DNA from: UBA2272 sp034368805
GTDB lineage: Bacteria; Actinomycetota; Coriobacteriia; Anaerosomatales; Anaerosomataceae
NCBI GenBank assembly: GCA_034368805.1
Contig: JAXMLJ010000098.1
Coordinates: 1 to 13,704, forward strand
Reading direction: 5' to 3'
Length of the DNA: 13,704 nt
Part shown: in pieces, positions 1 to 6,637 of the stretch
Position numbering within the stretch: the stretch's first letter is position 1
Layout: each line of letters starts with the position of its first letter
Position numbers and translations under genes: made by a program
The notes under the pieces: generated by a model
What the model saw: the letters and a program-made list of their open reading frames with translations, nothing else
The model's database searches: none
Told to the model about the DNA's origin: nothing

Positions 1-36
1 ACCCTCGTCTCACGACAGACGCTTATCTCGCGAGGA

Positions 37-969
37 TCAGTCCTGTGAGCAGCGGGCTATCAGCCGATCCCACGCACGGTCGACGTCGCCCTGGATCTCG
101 GCGAGCAGCTCCTCGTTGCCGGGCGAGAACAGATGACGGAACCTGCCCTGCGGACGCAGGAACTCCTCGATCGGCTTGCGGTTATGCACCTTGACCGTGT
201 GGCGGAACTCACCGTCCTCCACCTCGTACAGCGGCCAGAATCCCGTCTGGACCGCAAGCTTCGCGATCTCAACCGACTGGCTCGACGGGATGCGCCAACC
301 ACGGGGACACGGCGCAAAGACATTGAGGAACGCGGGACCCTCGACCGCAAACGCCTTCTCGGCCTTGGTCGTGAGGTCTTTCCAGTGGGAGATCGACGCT
401 TGCGCGACGTAGGGGATCCCGTGCGCGGCCATGATCTGCGTGAGGTCCTTGCGGCGTTGAATCTTGCCCTGCTGGGCTGCGCCCACCTCGGCCGTGGTGG
501 CCCACGCGCCCTTGGGCGTGGCCGACGAGCGCTGGATGCCCGTGTTCATGTACGCGCCGTTGTCGTAGCAGACATAGACCATGTCGTGCCCGCGCTCCAT
601 GGCGCCCGAAAGCGCCTGCAGGCCGATATCGTAGGTGCCGCCGTCCCCGCCGAACGCGACGAACTTCATGGTCTTGTCGGCGGGGATCTTGCCCGCTCGC
701 TTCAGGCCCTTGAATGCCGCCTCCACGCCGGAGATGGTGGCCGCGGAGTTCTCGAACGCGTTGTGGATGAACGGGGTCTTCCACGAGGAGTACGTGTAGA
801 TGGTCGTGGACACCTCGAGGCAGCCTGTGGCGCAGCCGACGACGACGGGGTCCTCACCAGCGCCGAGCAGCACCTGACGGACAGCGATCGAGGCGCCGCA
901 TCCCGCGCACAGGCGGTGTCCGCCGGCGAGCCGATCTTCGCGATGGGTGAGCTCCTTCAAGTTCGCCAT
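37..969 (-). CDS. porB: pyruvate/2-oxoacid:ferredoxin oxidoreductase, beta subunit
   Basis: The 310-residue thiamine-diphosphate subunit of a four-subunit POR-type enzyme, which decarboxylates a 2-oxoacid and passes electrons to ferredoxin in the cytoplasm. Iron-sulphur ligands typical of the family are visible: C21 and C24 (LCAGCG), C50 (ATGCLE) and C221 (APCPRGW). An additional Cys46 lies just before C50. The ThDP/Mg site is GGDGGTYDIG (107-116) followed by YDNGAYMNTG (135-144) and IQRSSATP. The open frame continues 141 codons upstream of this start, but that extension is Arg/Gly-rich and lies over porA, so I chose the ATG at 969, which has GAGGAGG upstream inside the end of porA and only two bases between the genes. 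The length is close to known PorB proteins. Assignment as PorB rather than another 2-oxoacid oxidoreductase beta chain rests on the four-gene gamma-delta-alpha-beta order; substrate specificity is inferred. Confidence 0.93.
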   Translation of the reverse strand: MANLKELTHREDRLAGGHRLCAGCGASIAVRQVLLGAGEDPVVVGCATGCLEVSTTIYTYSSWKTPFIHNAFENSAATISGVEAAFKGLKRAGKIPADKTMKFVAFGGDGGTYDIGLQALSGAMERGHDMVYVCYDNGAYMNTGIQRSSATPKGAWATTAEVGAAQQGKIQRRKDLTQIMAAHGIPYVAQASISHWKDLTTKAEKAFAVEGPAFLNVFAPCPRGWRIPSSQSVEIAKLAVQTGFWPLYEVEDGEFRHTVKVHNRKPIEEFLRPQGRFRHLFSPGNEELLAEIQGDVDRAWDRLIARCSQD

Positions 970-971
970 GC

Positions 972-2168
972 TTACGCCTCCTCTCGGGCGCCGAGGTAGA
1001 CGAGCCCGGCGGGTGCCGCGGTGCCCGCGGCGATGTCGGCAAGGTCGCTGAACACGCGCTCCATCAGCTCGAGCTTCACATCGCTGCCACCGAGGCCGTA
1101 GATGTAGCCGACCACCGGCACGCGCATCTCGAGATCGTATAGCGCGCTGCGCACCTCCAGGTACAGTGGGCCGCCCTCGGCACCGAAAGACTCGGCGCGG
1201 TCCAGCACGGCGACGGCCTTCATCCCCTTGAGTGCTGCTGCCAGTTCGGCGTACGGGAACGGACGCCACACGCGTACCTTGACCACGCCGACCTTCATGC
1301 CGTCGGCGCGCAGGTGGCGGGCCACCGCGCGGGCGTTGCCCGCCGTCGAGCCGATGACCACGAGGGCCACCTCGGCGTCGTCCATGCCCCACGTCTCGAT
1401 GGCGCCGAACGGCCTGCCTGAGAGCGCCGAGTACTCGGCGCCAACGGCGGAGACCACCGCGCGAGCGTTCTCGATGGCCTCACGCTGCTGCTTCTTGAAC
1501 TCGAAGTAGGGACCGCCGAGACCGGCGAACGCGCCGTGGGTGACCGGTGTCCCGGTGTCGAGCAGCGCGTTTCTTGGCTCGTACTCGCCGACGAACCCGG
1601 CGACCGACTCATCGTCCATCACCGAGACGCGGTCGATCGAGTGCGTCGTGATGAAACCGTCGAGGCAACTCATGACCGGCAGCATCACGTCCGGGTGCTC
1701 GGCGATGCGGGTCGCCATGATCGTGTTGTCGTACGCCTCCTGCGCCGTCTCGGCGAACAGCGTGACCCAGCCGGTGTCGCGCGCGCCCATGATGTCTGAG
1801 TGGTCGCAGTGGATGTTGATGGGCGCGGACAGCGCGCGGTTGGCGTTGGCCATGACGATCGGCAGGCGCATGCCCGAGGCGATGTGCAACTCCTCCCACA
1901 TGAGCGCGAGCCCCTGCGAGGATGTGGCGGTCATCACGCGGGCGCCTGCAGCCGAAGCGCCGATGCATGCGCTCATCGCCGAGTGCTCGCTCTCGACCGT
2001 CACGTATTCGCAGTCCGTCTTGCCCTTGGCGACGAAGCCGGCGAACTCCTCGACGATCGTGGTCTGGGGTGTGATCGGGTAGGCGGCCATCACGTTGGGC
2101 TTGCACTGGCGCATCGCCTCGGCGACCACGCTGTTGCCGGTTGCGGCGAGTGTCGTGTGCGTCGGCAT
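972..2168 (-). CDS. porA: pyruvate/2-oxoacid:ferredoxin oxidoreductase, alpha subunit
   Basis: The 398-residue alpha subunit, containing the pyrimidine-binding ThDP domain and the C-terminal transketolase-like domain II. Family motifs are plain: YPITPQT at 30-36, the VESEHSAMSACIGASAAGAR segment, TSSQGLALMWEELHIASG, and a run of conserved Asn/His residues (NANRALSAPINIHCDHSD). The C-terminal half carries VRVWRPFP and DRAESFGAEGGPL, both typical of PorA. It starts immediately after the porD stop (TAG directly followed by ATG), with a GGGGGTGAAG ribosome-binding site inside porD, so translation is coupled. It ends with TAA two bases before porB. The length matches PorA of four-subunit enzymes such as that of Thermotoga. 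Pyruvate is the likely substrate, but 2-oxoisovalerate cannot be excluded from sequence reading alone. Confidence 0.94.
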   Translation of the reverse strand: MPTHTTLAATGNSVVAEAMRQCKPNVMAAYPITPQTTIVEEFAGFVAKGKTDCEYVTVESEHSAMSACIGASAAGARVMTATSSQGLALMWEELHIASGMRLPIVMANANRALSAPINIHCDHSDIMGARDTGWVTLFAETAQEAYDNTIMATRIAEHPDVMLPVMSCLDGFITTHSIDRVSVMDDESVAGFVGEYEPRNALLDTGTPVTHGAFAGLGGPYFEFKKQQREAIENARAVVSAVGAEYSALSGRPFGAIETWGMDDAEVALVVIGSTAGNARAVARHLRADGMKVGVVKVRVWRPFPYAELAAALKGMKAVAVLDRAESFGAEGGPLYLEVRSALYDLEMRVPVVGYIYGLGGSDVKLELMERVFSDLADIAAGTAAPAGLVYLGAREEA

Positions 2169-2489
2169 CTACTTCACCCCCGGGAGGTCGCAGCCTTCAG
2201 GAACCATCTCGATCGCATCCACCGGACAGACCTGCGCACAGATGCCGCAACCCTTGCAGTGGTCCAGATCGAAGGTCGTGACCTTCTCCCCGGCAACGTT
2301 GATCGATGTGTCCGGACACACGATCCAGCACAGGAGGCACTGCGTGCACTTCTCGTCGTCACGCCATGGCCGCTCGCTTCTCCAGCCGCCGGTGACGTAG
2401 TCGTCGCTGTTGCCCGACTCCGGGATCACCGCGCCGGGCGGGAACTGCTTGTACGTCCATGAATCCATCTCCGAGATGTCCCACTTCAT
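2169..2489 (-). CDS. porD: POR delta subunit, 2x[4Fe-4S] ferredoxin-like
   Basis: A 106-residue ferredoxin-type subunit that relays electrons from the PorB cluster to external ferredoxin. It has two classic cluster motifs: CTQCLLCWIVCP (C48, C51, C54, C58) and CKGCGICAQVCP (C78, C81, C84, C88). The N-terminal 45 residues (rich in Trp/Pro/Gly, with GGWRSERPW) are the usual PorD lead-in. The start ATG overlaps the porC stop as ATGA (2486-2489), and the stop abuts the porA start. The length and motif spacing are normal for the family, and nothing is missing. Confidence 0.94.
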   Translation of the reverse strand: MKWDISEMDSWTYKQFPPGAVIPESGNSDDYVTGGWRSERPWRDDEKCTQCLLCWIVCPDTSINVAGEKVTTFDLDHCKGCGICAQVCPVDAIEMVPEGCDLPGVK

Positions 2490-3061
2490 GCCACGGTCAC
2501 CTCCTCGTACGCACGGTCGACCGAGGCCCAGTTGGCATCGATCATCTCCTGGCCGAACTTCTTAGCGAGGTTCTTCGCGAGCAGGCCTTTGAACGTGTCC
2601 ATGTCGATGACACCCGCCACCTTGATGAGCGCGCCCACCATCGGCGTGTTGGGGATGTCGCGCTTGATCGTGTCGAGCGCGATACCCGTGGCATCCACGC
2701 ACGCGATGCGGGCGGTCGCCGGGATCGAGATCGCGGTGCGTACCTGCTCGGGCGGCGTACACGTGTTGATGATGATGACGCCGTCATCGGTGAGGCCTTC
2801 GGCCACGTCGACGATGTCGAGCAGGGAGTCGTCAAGGACGATGACGATGTCCGGATTCTCGATATTGCAGTGGATCTCGATCGGATCGGAGCTGATGCGT
2901 GTGAACGCCTTGATCGGCGCTCCCATACGCTCGGGGCCATACTCGGGCATCGCCTGGAGGTACTGGTCAGCGGCCAGCGCGGTCTCGGCGACGACCTTGG
3001 CTGCCGTTACGGCGCCCTGGCCCGCGCGCGCATGCCAACGGATCTCCGTCAGCTGCTGCAT
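2486..3061 (-). CDS. porC: pyruvate/2-oxoacid:ferredoxin oxidoreductase, gamma subunit
   Basis: The first gene of the por operon, 191 residues, the gamma (domain III) subunit of the complex. Diagnostic features are the glycine-rich RAGQGAVTAAKV near residues 12-23 and MPEYGPERMGAPI at 38-50, followed by FTRIS, PDIVIVLD, VIINT and a C-terminal NTPMVGALIKVAG segment. A strong ribosome-binding site (GGAAGGGGAG) lies four bases before the ATG, which supports this start. It overlaps porD by four bases (ATGA). The 183-base gap upstream separates the operon from recR, so the operon probably has its own promoter there. Confidence 0.93.
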   Translation of the reverse strand: MQQLTEIRWHARAGQGAVTAAKVVAETALAADQYLQAMPEYGPERMGAPIKAFTRISSDPIEIHCNIENPDIVIVLDDSLLDIVDVAEGLTDDGVIIINTCTPPEQVRTAISIPATARIACVDATGIALDTIKRDIPNTPMVGALIKVAGVIDMDTFKGLLAKNLAKKFGQEMIDANWASVDRAYEEVTVA

Positions 3062-3210
3062 GGATCTCCCCTTCCTTCACCTAGGGCCGTTCGGATTCCC
3101 AGCCGATACGCGGTGCGGCGTAGTCCATCGGCGGGAGTACGTAAGCCTAACCAGGATACGAGCGCTCCGGCGGCAAGCGGCGCGTCCGCACCTGCGAGCG
3201 GCCGAGGCGA

Positions 3211-3239
3211 ATCGGTGAACGGTAGCAAGAATCTGTCAA
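3211..3239 (-). promoter_or_regulatory. candidate promoter for the por operon
   Basis: On the minus strand, immediately past the recR stop, there is a perfect -35 hexamer TTGACA (3239-3234). Seventeen bases further, the -10 position holds ACCGAT, a poor match. A second possible -10 (TATCCT, 3158-3153) closer to porC lacks a convincing -35. The gap 3062-3244 holds no open frame of interest, so some promoter is expected here, but which element is used cannot be decided by eye. Confidence 0.25.
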
Positions 3240-3244
3240 TAACA

Positions 3245-3844
3245 TCACATCTCGCGGCGGGCTTCGAGCGCTCTGCCGAGCGTCACTTCGTCCGCATACT
3301 CGAGATCACCGCCGACCGGCAGACCGGATGCGATACGCGTGACCCGTATGCCGAGGGGCTTCACGAGCCGCGCGATATAGAGCGCGGTGGTCTCGCCCTC
3401 GATGTCCGGATCTGTCGCAAGGATGACCTCGGACACGGATTCACGGCCGAGACGATCGATGAGCTCGCGCACCCGCAACTGCTCCGGCCCGATACCGTCT
3501 ATCGGCGAGATCGCGCCCTGCAGCACGTGGTAGGTGCCGCGGAACTCTCCCGTGCGTTCCACCGCGACCACGTCACGCGGCTCCTCGACGACGCACATGA
3601 TCGTGGCATCACGCGTGGGGTCCGCGCACATCTCGCACAGTTCGCTCTCGGCGAAGTTGAAGCAGCGCTCACAGAACCGGATCGCGCGCTTGACCTCCAC
3701 GATCGCGTCGGCCAGCCGCGCCGCCGCCTCGGTATCGCCGCGCAGGATATGGTATGCGAGCCGCTGGGCCGACTTGGGGCCGATACCAGGCAGGCGCTCC
3801 AACTCCTCGAGAAGGCGCGCTATCGGTGGCGCGTAGAACGCCAT
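3245..3844 (-). CDS. recR: recombination mediator protein RecR
   Basis: A 199-residue RecR, which works with RecF/RecO to load RecA onto SSB-coated gapped DNA. Domain order is complete: an N-terminal helix-hairpin-helix (LPGIGPKSAQRLA, about 18-30), a C4 zinc finger (C58, C61, C70, C73), a Toprim domain with the acidic residues E87, D145 and D147 (ATDPDIEGE), and the C-terminal IASGLPVGGDLEYADEVTL tail typical of RecR. The length is standard. It starts two bases after the ybaB stop, so it is the third gene of a dnaX-ybaB-recR operon. The order matches the Bacillus subtilis dnaX-yaaK-recR cluster. Confidence 0.97.
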   Translation of the reverse strand: MAFYAPPIARLLEELERLPGIGPKSAQRLAYHILRGDTEAAARLADAIVEVKRAIRFCERCFNFAESELCEMCADPTRDATIMCVVEEPRDVVAVERTGEFRGTYHVLQGAISPIDGIGPEQLRVRELIDRLGRESVSEVILATDPDIEGETTALYIARLVKPLGIRVTRIASGLPVGGDLEYADEVTLGRALEARREM

Positions 3845-3846
3845 GG

Positions 3847-4164
3847 CTAGAAGAGCCCTCCCGGCAGGCCGAATCCGCCGGTGACCGTCGACATCTTGCG
3901 GGCGGCCACGTCCTGCGCCTGTCGGATGGCCTCGTTGACCGCCGCGACGATCATGTCCTCGAGCATCGCGATGTCGTCGGGATCGATCGCCGCCGGATCG
4001 ATGACGATCGACTCGGCGGACAACTCGCCGGTCATGACCACCTTGACCGCGCCACCGCCGACCGACGCCTCAACGCGTTCGTCCTTCAGCTCCTCCTGCA
4101 CGCGAGCCATCTCGGCCTGCATACGCTGTGCCTGCTTCATCATGTTCTGCATGTTCGGTTTCAT
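3847..4164 (-). CDS. ybaB: YbaB/EbfC family nucleoid-associated protein
   Basis: A 105-residue DNA-binding protein of the YbaB/EbfC family, thought to act as a dimer on the nucleoid. It shows the family's long N-terminal helix rich in Met/Gln (MKPNMQNMMKQAQRMQAEM), a GGGAVKVVMTGE beta-hairpin, the ID.AAIDPDD..MLEDMI segment, and a Gly/Leu-rich flexible C-terminus (GGFGLPGGLF). ACGGAG lies a few bases before the ATG. It sits 24 bases after dnaX and two before recR, an arrangement conserved in many bacteria. The function in this organism is inferred from family and position. Confidence 0.95.
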   Translation of the reverse strand: MKPNMQNMMKQAQRMQAEMARVQEELKDERVEASVGGGAVKVVMTGELSAESIVIDPAAIDPDDIAMLEDMIVAAVNEAIRQAQDVAARKMSTVTGGFGLPGGLF

Positions 4165-4188
4165 CGGTTCTCCGTTCCGTGTCCCAGA

Positions 4189-5898
4189 CTACTCATCAGG
4201 TGTGACATCGCCCACGATCTCCGCCCCGAGTTCGGCGATGACCAGGGCCTCAAGATCGTCGTCAGCGGTTGCGTCCGCAGCCGATGCGACATCTCCGGTA
4301 TCGGAGGCGGGCGCCGGCGGACAAGGAGCACTCGAGCTCCCCTCGCGACCGAGGCGGAACTCGACCGGCGGCTCCACGCCGAGAACGACAGCAACGCTCC
4401 GCCGCAGCAACGCGAGCGTCTCGGTGTCTCCCGCGAGTCCCATGGAAAACGCCTGGTCCACCGGGAACTCGACCACGAGCGTCTGACCGGCCACCTCGGC
4501 CTCGGTGCCGTTGAACAACTGCGAGCGAGACGGCTTGATCTTCTTGAACTCAGCCTGGATCGCCGGCCACGCGCGCTTGACGGTGGCGATGTCGAACCGG
4601 TCCGCCGACACGTCTGCGGCAGCCGGCGCCTCGACGTCCACCGGCTCGGATGCCTTCTTCGGCGGCGTGTGGCTCGCGGGCGCCTTCGCCGCGGGCGGCA
4701 CTGCGGAGACCGGCGCGGGGTGCGGGGCAGCGGCGAGGACGCGGTCGTTAAGCGGCGCGCCGGCCTCGAGCGCGTCGATGCGCTCGGCAAGCGCTTCGAG
4801 CGTGAGGTCGGCCTGGGGCCGCGCCATCCGCGTGAGGGCGACCTCCACGGCAAGGCGCTGGTCGGACGCGTACCGGAGCTCCGTGGTAAGGCGGGCCAGC
4901 ACTTCGAGGATCCGGGCCGCGCGGTCCGTGCCGAGACGTGCCGCCTGACTCTCGAATCGGCCAAGATCCTCGGCCGTGGTGTCCACAGCGCCACCGGCAT
5001 CGGCCGCCGCCAGCACGAACAGGTCGCGCGTATGACGCACGAAGCCTTTGACGAACTCGGACATGTCGATACCGGCCTCGGCGAGGCGCGCGACGAAGCG
5101 GAACGCCTCGGCGACATCCCGATCGATGACGATCCCGGCAGCCTGGAAGAGCAGCTCGGCATCGACCTCGCCGAGGAGCCCCTCGACGTCTTCGATAGCG
5201 ATCGTCCCGCCGCCGAACGATGCGAGCTGCTCGAGGGTCGCGATCGCGTCGCGCAAACCACCGAGAGCGTGTTTGGCGATGAGCGTGAGTGCACCGTCGG
5301 GGACCGTGACACCCTCGGCATCGGCGATCGTCCGCAACCTGCCGACGATGTCCTCAACCGATATCCGATGGAAGTCGAAGCGCTGCGCGCGCGAGAGGAT
5401 GGTCTCGGGCACCTTGTGCGGATCGGTCGTGGCGAGCACGAAGACGGTGGAAGGCGGCGGCTCTTCGAAGGTCTTGAGCAGCGCGTTGAACGCCTCGCGC
5501 GTGAGCATGTGGACCTCGTCGATGATATAGACCTTCCAGGCGCCACGTGAGGGGGCGAAGCTCACACGGCCGATGATCTGCTCGCGCACGTCGTCGATAC
5601 CCCGGCGTGATGCCGCATCGAGCTCGTGTACGTCCGGATGAACGCCGTCGGCGATCGCCCGGCACTGCTCGCACGTGTCGTCCGGGGTGGACGTGGGGCC
5701 CTGTTCGCAGTTGAGCGCCTTGGCCAGGATGCGGGCGGTGGTGGTCTTGCCCGTGCCGCGCGGTCCCGTGAACAGGTAGAGATGCGCCACCGAGCCCTCG
5801 GCGACCGCATTGCTGAGCGTGCGTTCTATGTGAGACTGCCCGACGACATCGGCGAACGTCTGCGGTCGGTACTTGCGGTACCAGGAGACATGGGACAT
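4189..5898 (-). CDS. dnaX: DNA polymerase III subunits gamma/tau
   Basis: A 569-residue clamp-loader ATPase of the replicative polymerase. Visible motifs are WYRKYRPQTFADVVGQ at the N-terminus, Walker A GPRGTGKT (45-52), Walker B DEVHM (127-131), LLKTFEEPP, sensor-1 region ATTDPHKVPETI, and the SRAQRF arginine-finger motif (169-174). The zinc-binding module keeps C64, C76 and C79, but residue 73, where the family usually has the second of four cysteines, is Asp (TPDDTCEQC). The AAA+ core and collar are followed by an Ala/Pro-rich linker (about 390-430) and a C-terminal tau-like domain. GAGGAG lies nine bases before the ATG. I see no A-rich slippery heptamer, so there is no evidence for a separate gamma product made by frameshifting. 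The gene follows the SRP RNA and leads ybaB-recR. Confidence 0.97.
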   Translation of the reverse strand: MSHVSWYRKYRPQTFADVVGQSHIERTLSNAVAEGSVAHLYLFTGPRGTGKTTTARILAKALNCEQGPTSTPDDTCEQCRAIADGVHPDVHELDAASRRGIDDVREQIIGRVSFAPSRGAWKVYIIDEVHMLTREAFNALLKTFEEPPPSTVFVLATTDPHKVPETILSRAQRFDFHRISVEDIVGRLRTIADAEGVTVPDGALTLIAKHALGGLRDAIATLEQLASFGGGTIAIEDVEGLLGEVDAELLFQAAGIVIDRDVAEAFRFVARLAEAGIDMSEFVKGFVRHTRDLFVLAAADAGGAVDTTAEDLGRFESQAARLGTDRAARILEVLARLTTELRYASDQRLAVEVALTRMARPQADLTLEALAERIDALEAGAPLNDRVLAAAPHPAPVSAVPPAAKAPASHTPPKKASEPVDVEAPAAADVSADRFDIATVKRAWPAIQAEFKKIKPSRSQLFNGTEAEVAGQTLVVEFPVDQAFSMGLAGDTETLALLRRSVAVVLGVEPPVEFRLGREGSSSAPCPPAPASDTGDVASAADATADDDLEALVIAELGAEIVGDVTPDE

Positions 5899-5936
5899 GA
5901 ACTCGGGCTCCTCGCGCGACGGACGGCCGGTCGGAT

Positions 5937-5966
5937 GCGGGCCGATGGCGCTGCCATCCGTCCCGC
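5937..5966 (-). other. hairpin in the spacer between SRP RNA and dnaX
   Basis: An imperfect inverted repeat of about 30 bases: inner stem GATGGC/GCCATC (5944-5949 with 5953-5958) around a three-base loop, and outer stem GCGGG/CCCGC (5937-5941 with 5962-5966), separated by a small internal loop. It begins three bases past the SRP RNA stem on the transcribed strand. No U-run follows, so it is not a canonical intrinsic terminator. It could be an RNA-processing or stop signal behind the SRP RNA, or simply leader structure of dnaX mRNA. Confidence 0.35.
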
Positions 5967-5968
5967 GG

Positions 5969-6097
5969 CCGCGCTCCGAGACTCAGGCCCGGGCCCCGAA
6001 CACCCGGCAGAGGCCGCTTATGGCTGCTTGCATCCGGACCTGACCAGGTTCACGACATACCGCCGTCCGAGACCCGGACCTGAGCGCCGGAGCGCGG
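5969..6097 (-). ncRNA. ffs: signal recognition particle RNA, small bacterial type (4.5S)
   Basis: The transcribed strand carries the SRP domain IV core CCTGGTCAGGTCCGGATGC followed by AAGCAGCC (about 6046-6020), which binds the Ffh M domain. The flanks fold into one long rod: the terminal CCGCGCTCCG pairs exactly with CGGAGCGCGG (6097-6088 with 5978-5969), followed inward by CTCAGG/CCTGAG and a GC-rich stem CCGGG/CCCGG with G-U pairs. The length of about 129 bases suits the Alu-less bacterial small SRP RNA. A TATACT -10 box ends six bases upstream. The position directly before dnaX matches the scr-dnaX order of Bacillus subtilis. The apical loop reads GGAU where GGAA is usual, and the closing UCC/GCA helix contains a C-C mismatch. 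The exact ends are estimated from pairing. Confidence 0.93.
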
Positions 6098-6103
6098 ATA
6101 CCA

Positions 6104-6109
6104 AGTATA
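6104..6109 (-). promoter_or_regulatory. -10 box of the SRP RNA promoter
   Basis: TATACT on the minus strand ends six bases before the predicted 5' end of the SRP RNA, the right distance for a -10 element. The -35 position, which falls just beyond the end of the receiver gene, is GC-rich and has no recognisable hexamer. The promoter probably serves the RNA and possibly dnaX-ybaB-recR as well. Confidence 0.6.
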
Positions 6110-6135
6110 GGGGGTCGATGCGCGGCGCGCGAGCG

Positions 6136-6504
6136 TCAGCCTGCGATCAGACGCTCGATCAGGGCGAGGATCTCATCGGCGTCCACCGGCTTGGTCACGT
6201 ACGCATCACAGCCTGCATCGATGGCCTTGGCACGGTCGCCCTTCATCGAATGGGCGGTAAGGGCGACAAGGGGGATCGAACGTAGCCGCTCGTCCGCCTT
6301 GATGCGGCCGGTGGCCTCGTATCCGTCGACCTTGGGAAGCTGCATATCCATCAGGATAAGGTCAGGCGTGGACGACTCGAGCATGTCGAGCGCCTGCTCG
6401 CCGTCCTCGGCAACGTCCACCGTGTAACCGTTCTTCTCGAGCAAGAACGTCATCAGGTAGCGATTCTGTGGATTGTCCTCCACGAGCAGTATTCGTGCCG
6501 CCAT
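6136..6504 (-). CDS. single-domain response regulator (CheY/DivK-like receiver)
   Basis: A 122-residue protein that is a receiver domain and nothing else. It has acidic pocket residues E9 and D10 (LLVEDNPQN), phospho-acceptor D53 (LILMDMQLP), switch Thr83 (ALTAH) and Lys105 (VTKPV), so all catalytic residues are intact. The sequence around EDNPQNRYLMTFLLEKNGY resembles DivK-like receivers and those attached to hybrid kinases. I chose the ATG at 6504 because GAGGAGG lies seven bases ahead of it; the longer in-frame extension runs through the divergent promoter region and looks non-coding. No kinase gene is in the window, so it is an orphan here. With no output domain it must act through protein contact or in a phosphorelay. 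Confidence 0.93.
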   Translation of the reverse strand: MAARILLVEDNPQNRYLMTFLLEKNGYTVDVAEDGEQALDMLESSTPDLILMDMQLPKVDGYEATGRIKADERLRSIPLVALTAHSMKGDRAKAIDAGCDAYVTKPVDADEILALIERLIAG

Positions 6505-6533
6505 CGTCCGCCTCCTCGAGTGCGCCTCCGCCC

Positions 6534-6564
6534 ATTCTACCTGACACGGTGCGGTGCATGTCAT
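6534..6564 (-). promoter_or_regulatory. candidate promoter for the receiver gene
   Basis: On the minus strand, TGACAT (6563-6558) and TAGAAT (6539-6534) are separated by 18 bases. The -10 is a good match (TAGAAT against TATAAT), while the -35 is only a partial one. It lies in the 133-base gap between the divergent receiver and hydrolase genes. Confidence 0.35.
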
Positions 6565-6568
6565 CGTC

Positions 6569-6597
6569 TGTCCATTCCGAATAAGGTAGGGCATGAT
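6569..6597 (+). promoter_or_regulatory. candidate promoter for the alpha/beta hydrolase gene
   Basis: On the plus strand, TGTCCA (6569-6574) and CATGAT (6592-6597) are separated by 17 bases. Both hexamers are partial matches. Supporting it are only position (about 40 bases before the chosen ATG) and spacing. Confidence 0.25.
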
Positions 6598-6637
6598 GGT
6601 GCGCGTCACCCATGCGTCCCGAGCTGGAGGATCTCCG

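Noticed and set aside
1..36. Terminator or palindrome after porB (TCTCGCGAGG)
   Set aside because: The symmetry is only about eight bases with no stem-loop or U-run; too short to call.
133..999. A 288-codon plus-strand open frame opposite porB
   Set aside because: Antisense shadow of a clearly recognised gene with high GC; no domain and no supporting ribosome-binding site.
970..1392. A 141-codon N-terminal extension of porB
   Set aside because: It overlaps the end of porA in another frame, is Arg/Gly-rich with no domain, and the internal ATG at 969 has a strong ribosome-binding site and the normal family N-terminus.
4189..4800. Possible programmed frameshift in dnaX giving a short gamma subunit
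   Set aside because: No A-rich slippery heptamer or strong downstream hairpin is visible on the coding strand; AAGAAGATCAAG is too broken up to support slippage.
3754..5550. A 598-codon open frame on the plus strand opposite dnaX
   Set aside because: It is antisense to well-supported dnaX, ybaB and recR, its product is an Arg/Asp/Leu-rich string without domains, and long antisense frames are expected at this GC content.
6593..6637. An earlier start for the alpha/beta hydrolase
   Set aside because: The GGAGGA motif lies directly before the ATG at 6638, and the extra 15 residues have no feature; the earlier ATG also overlaps the candidate -10.
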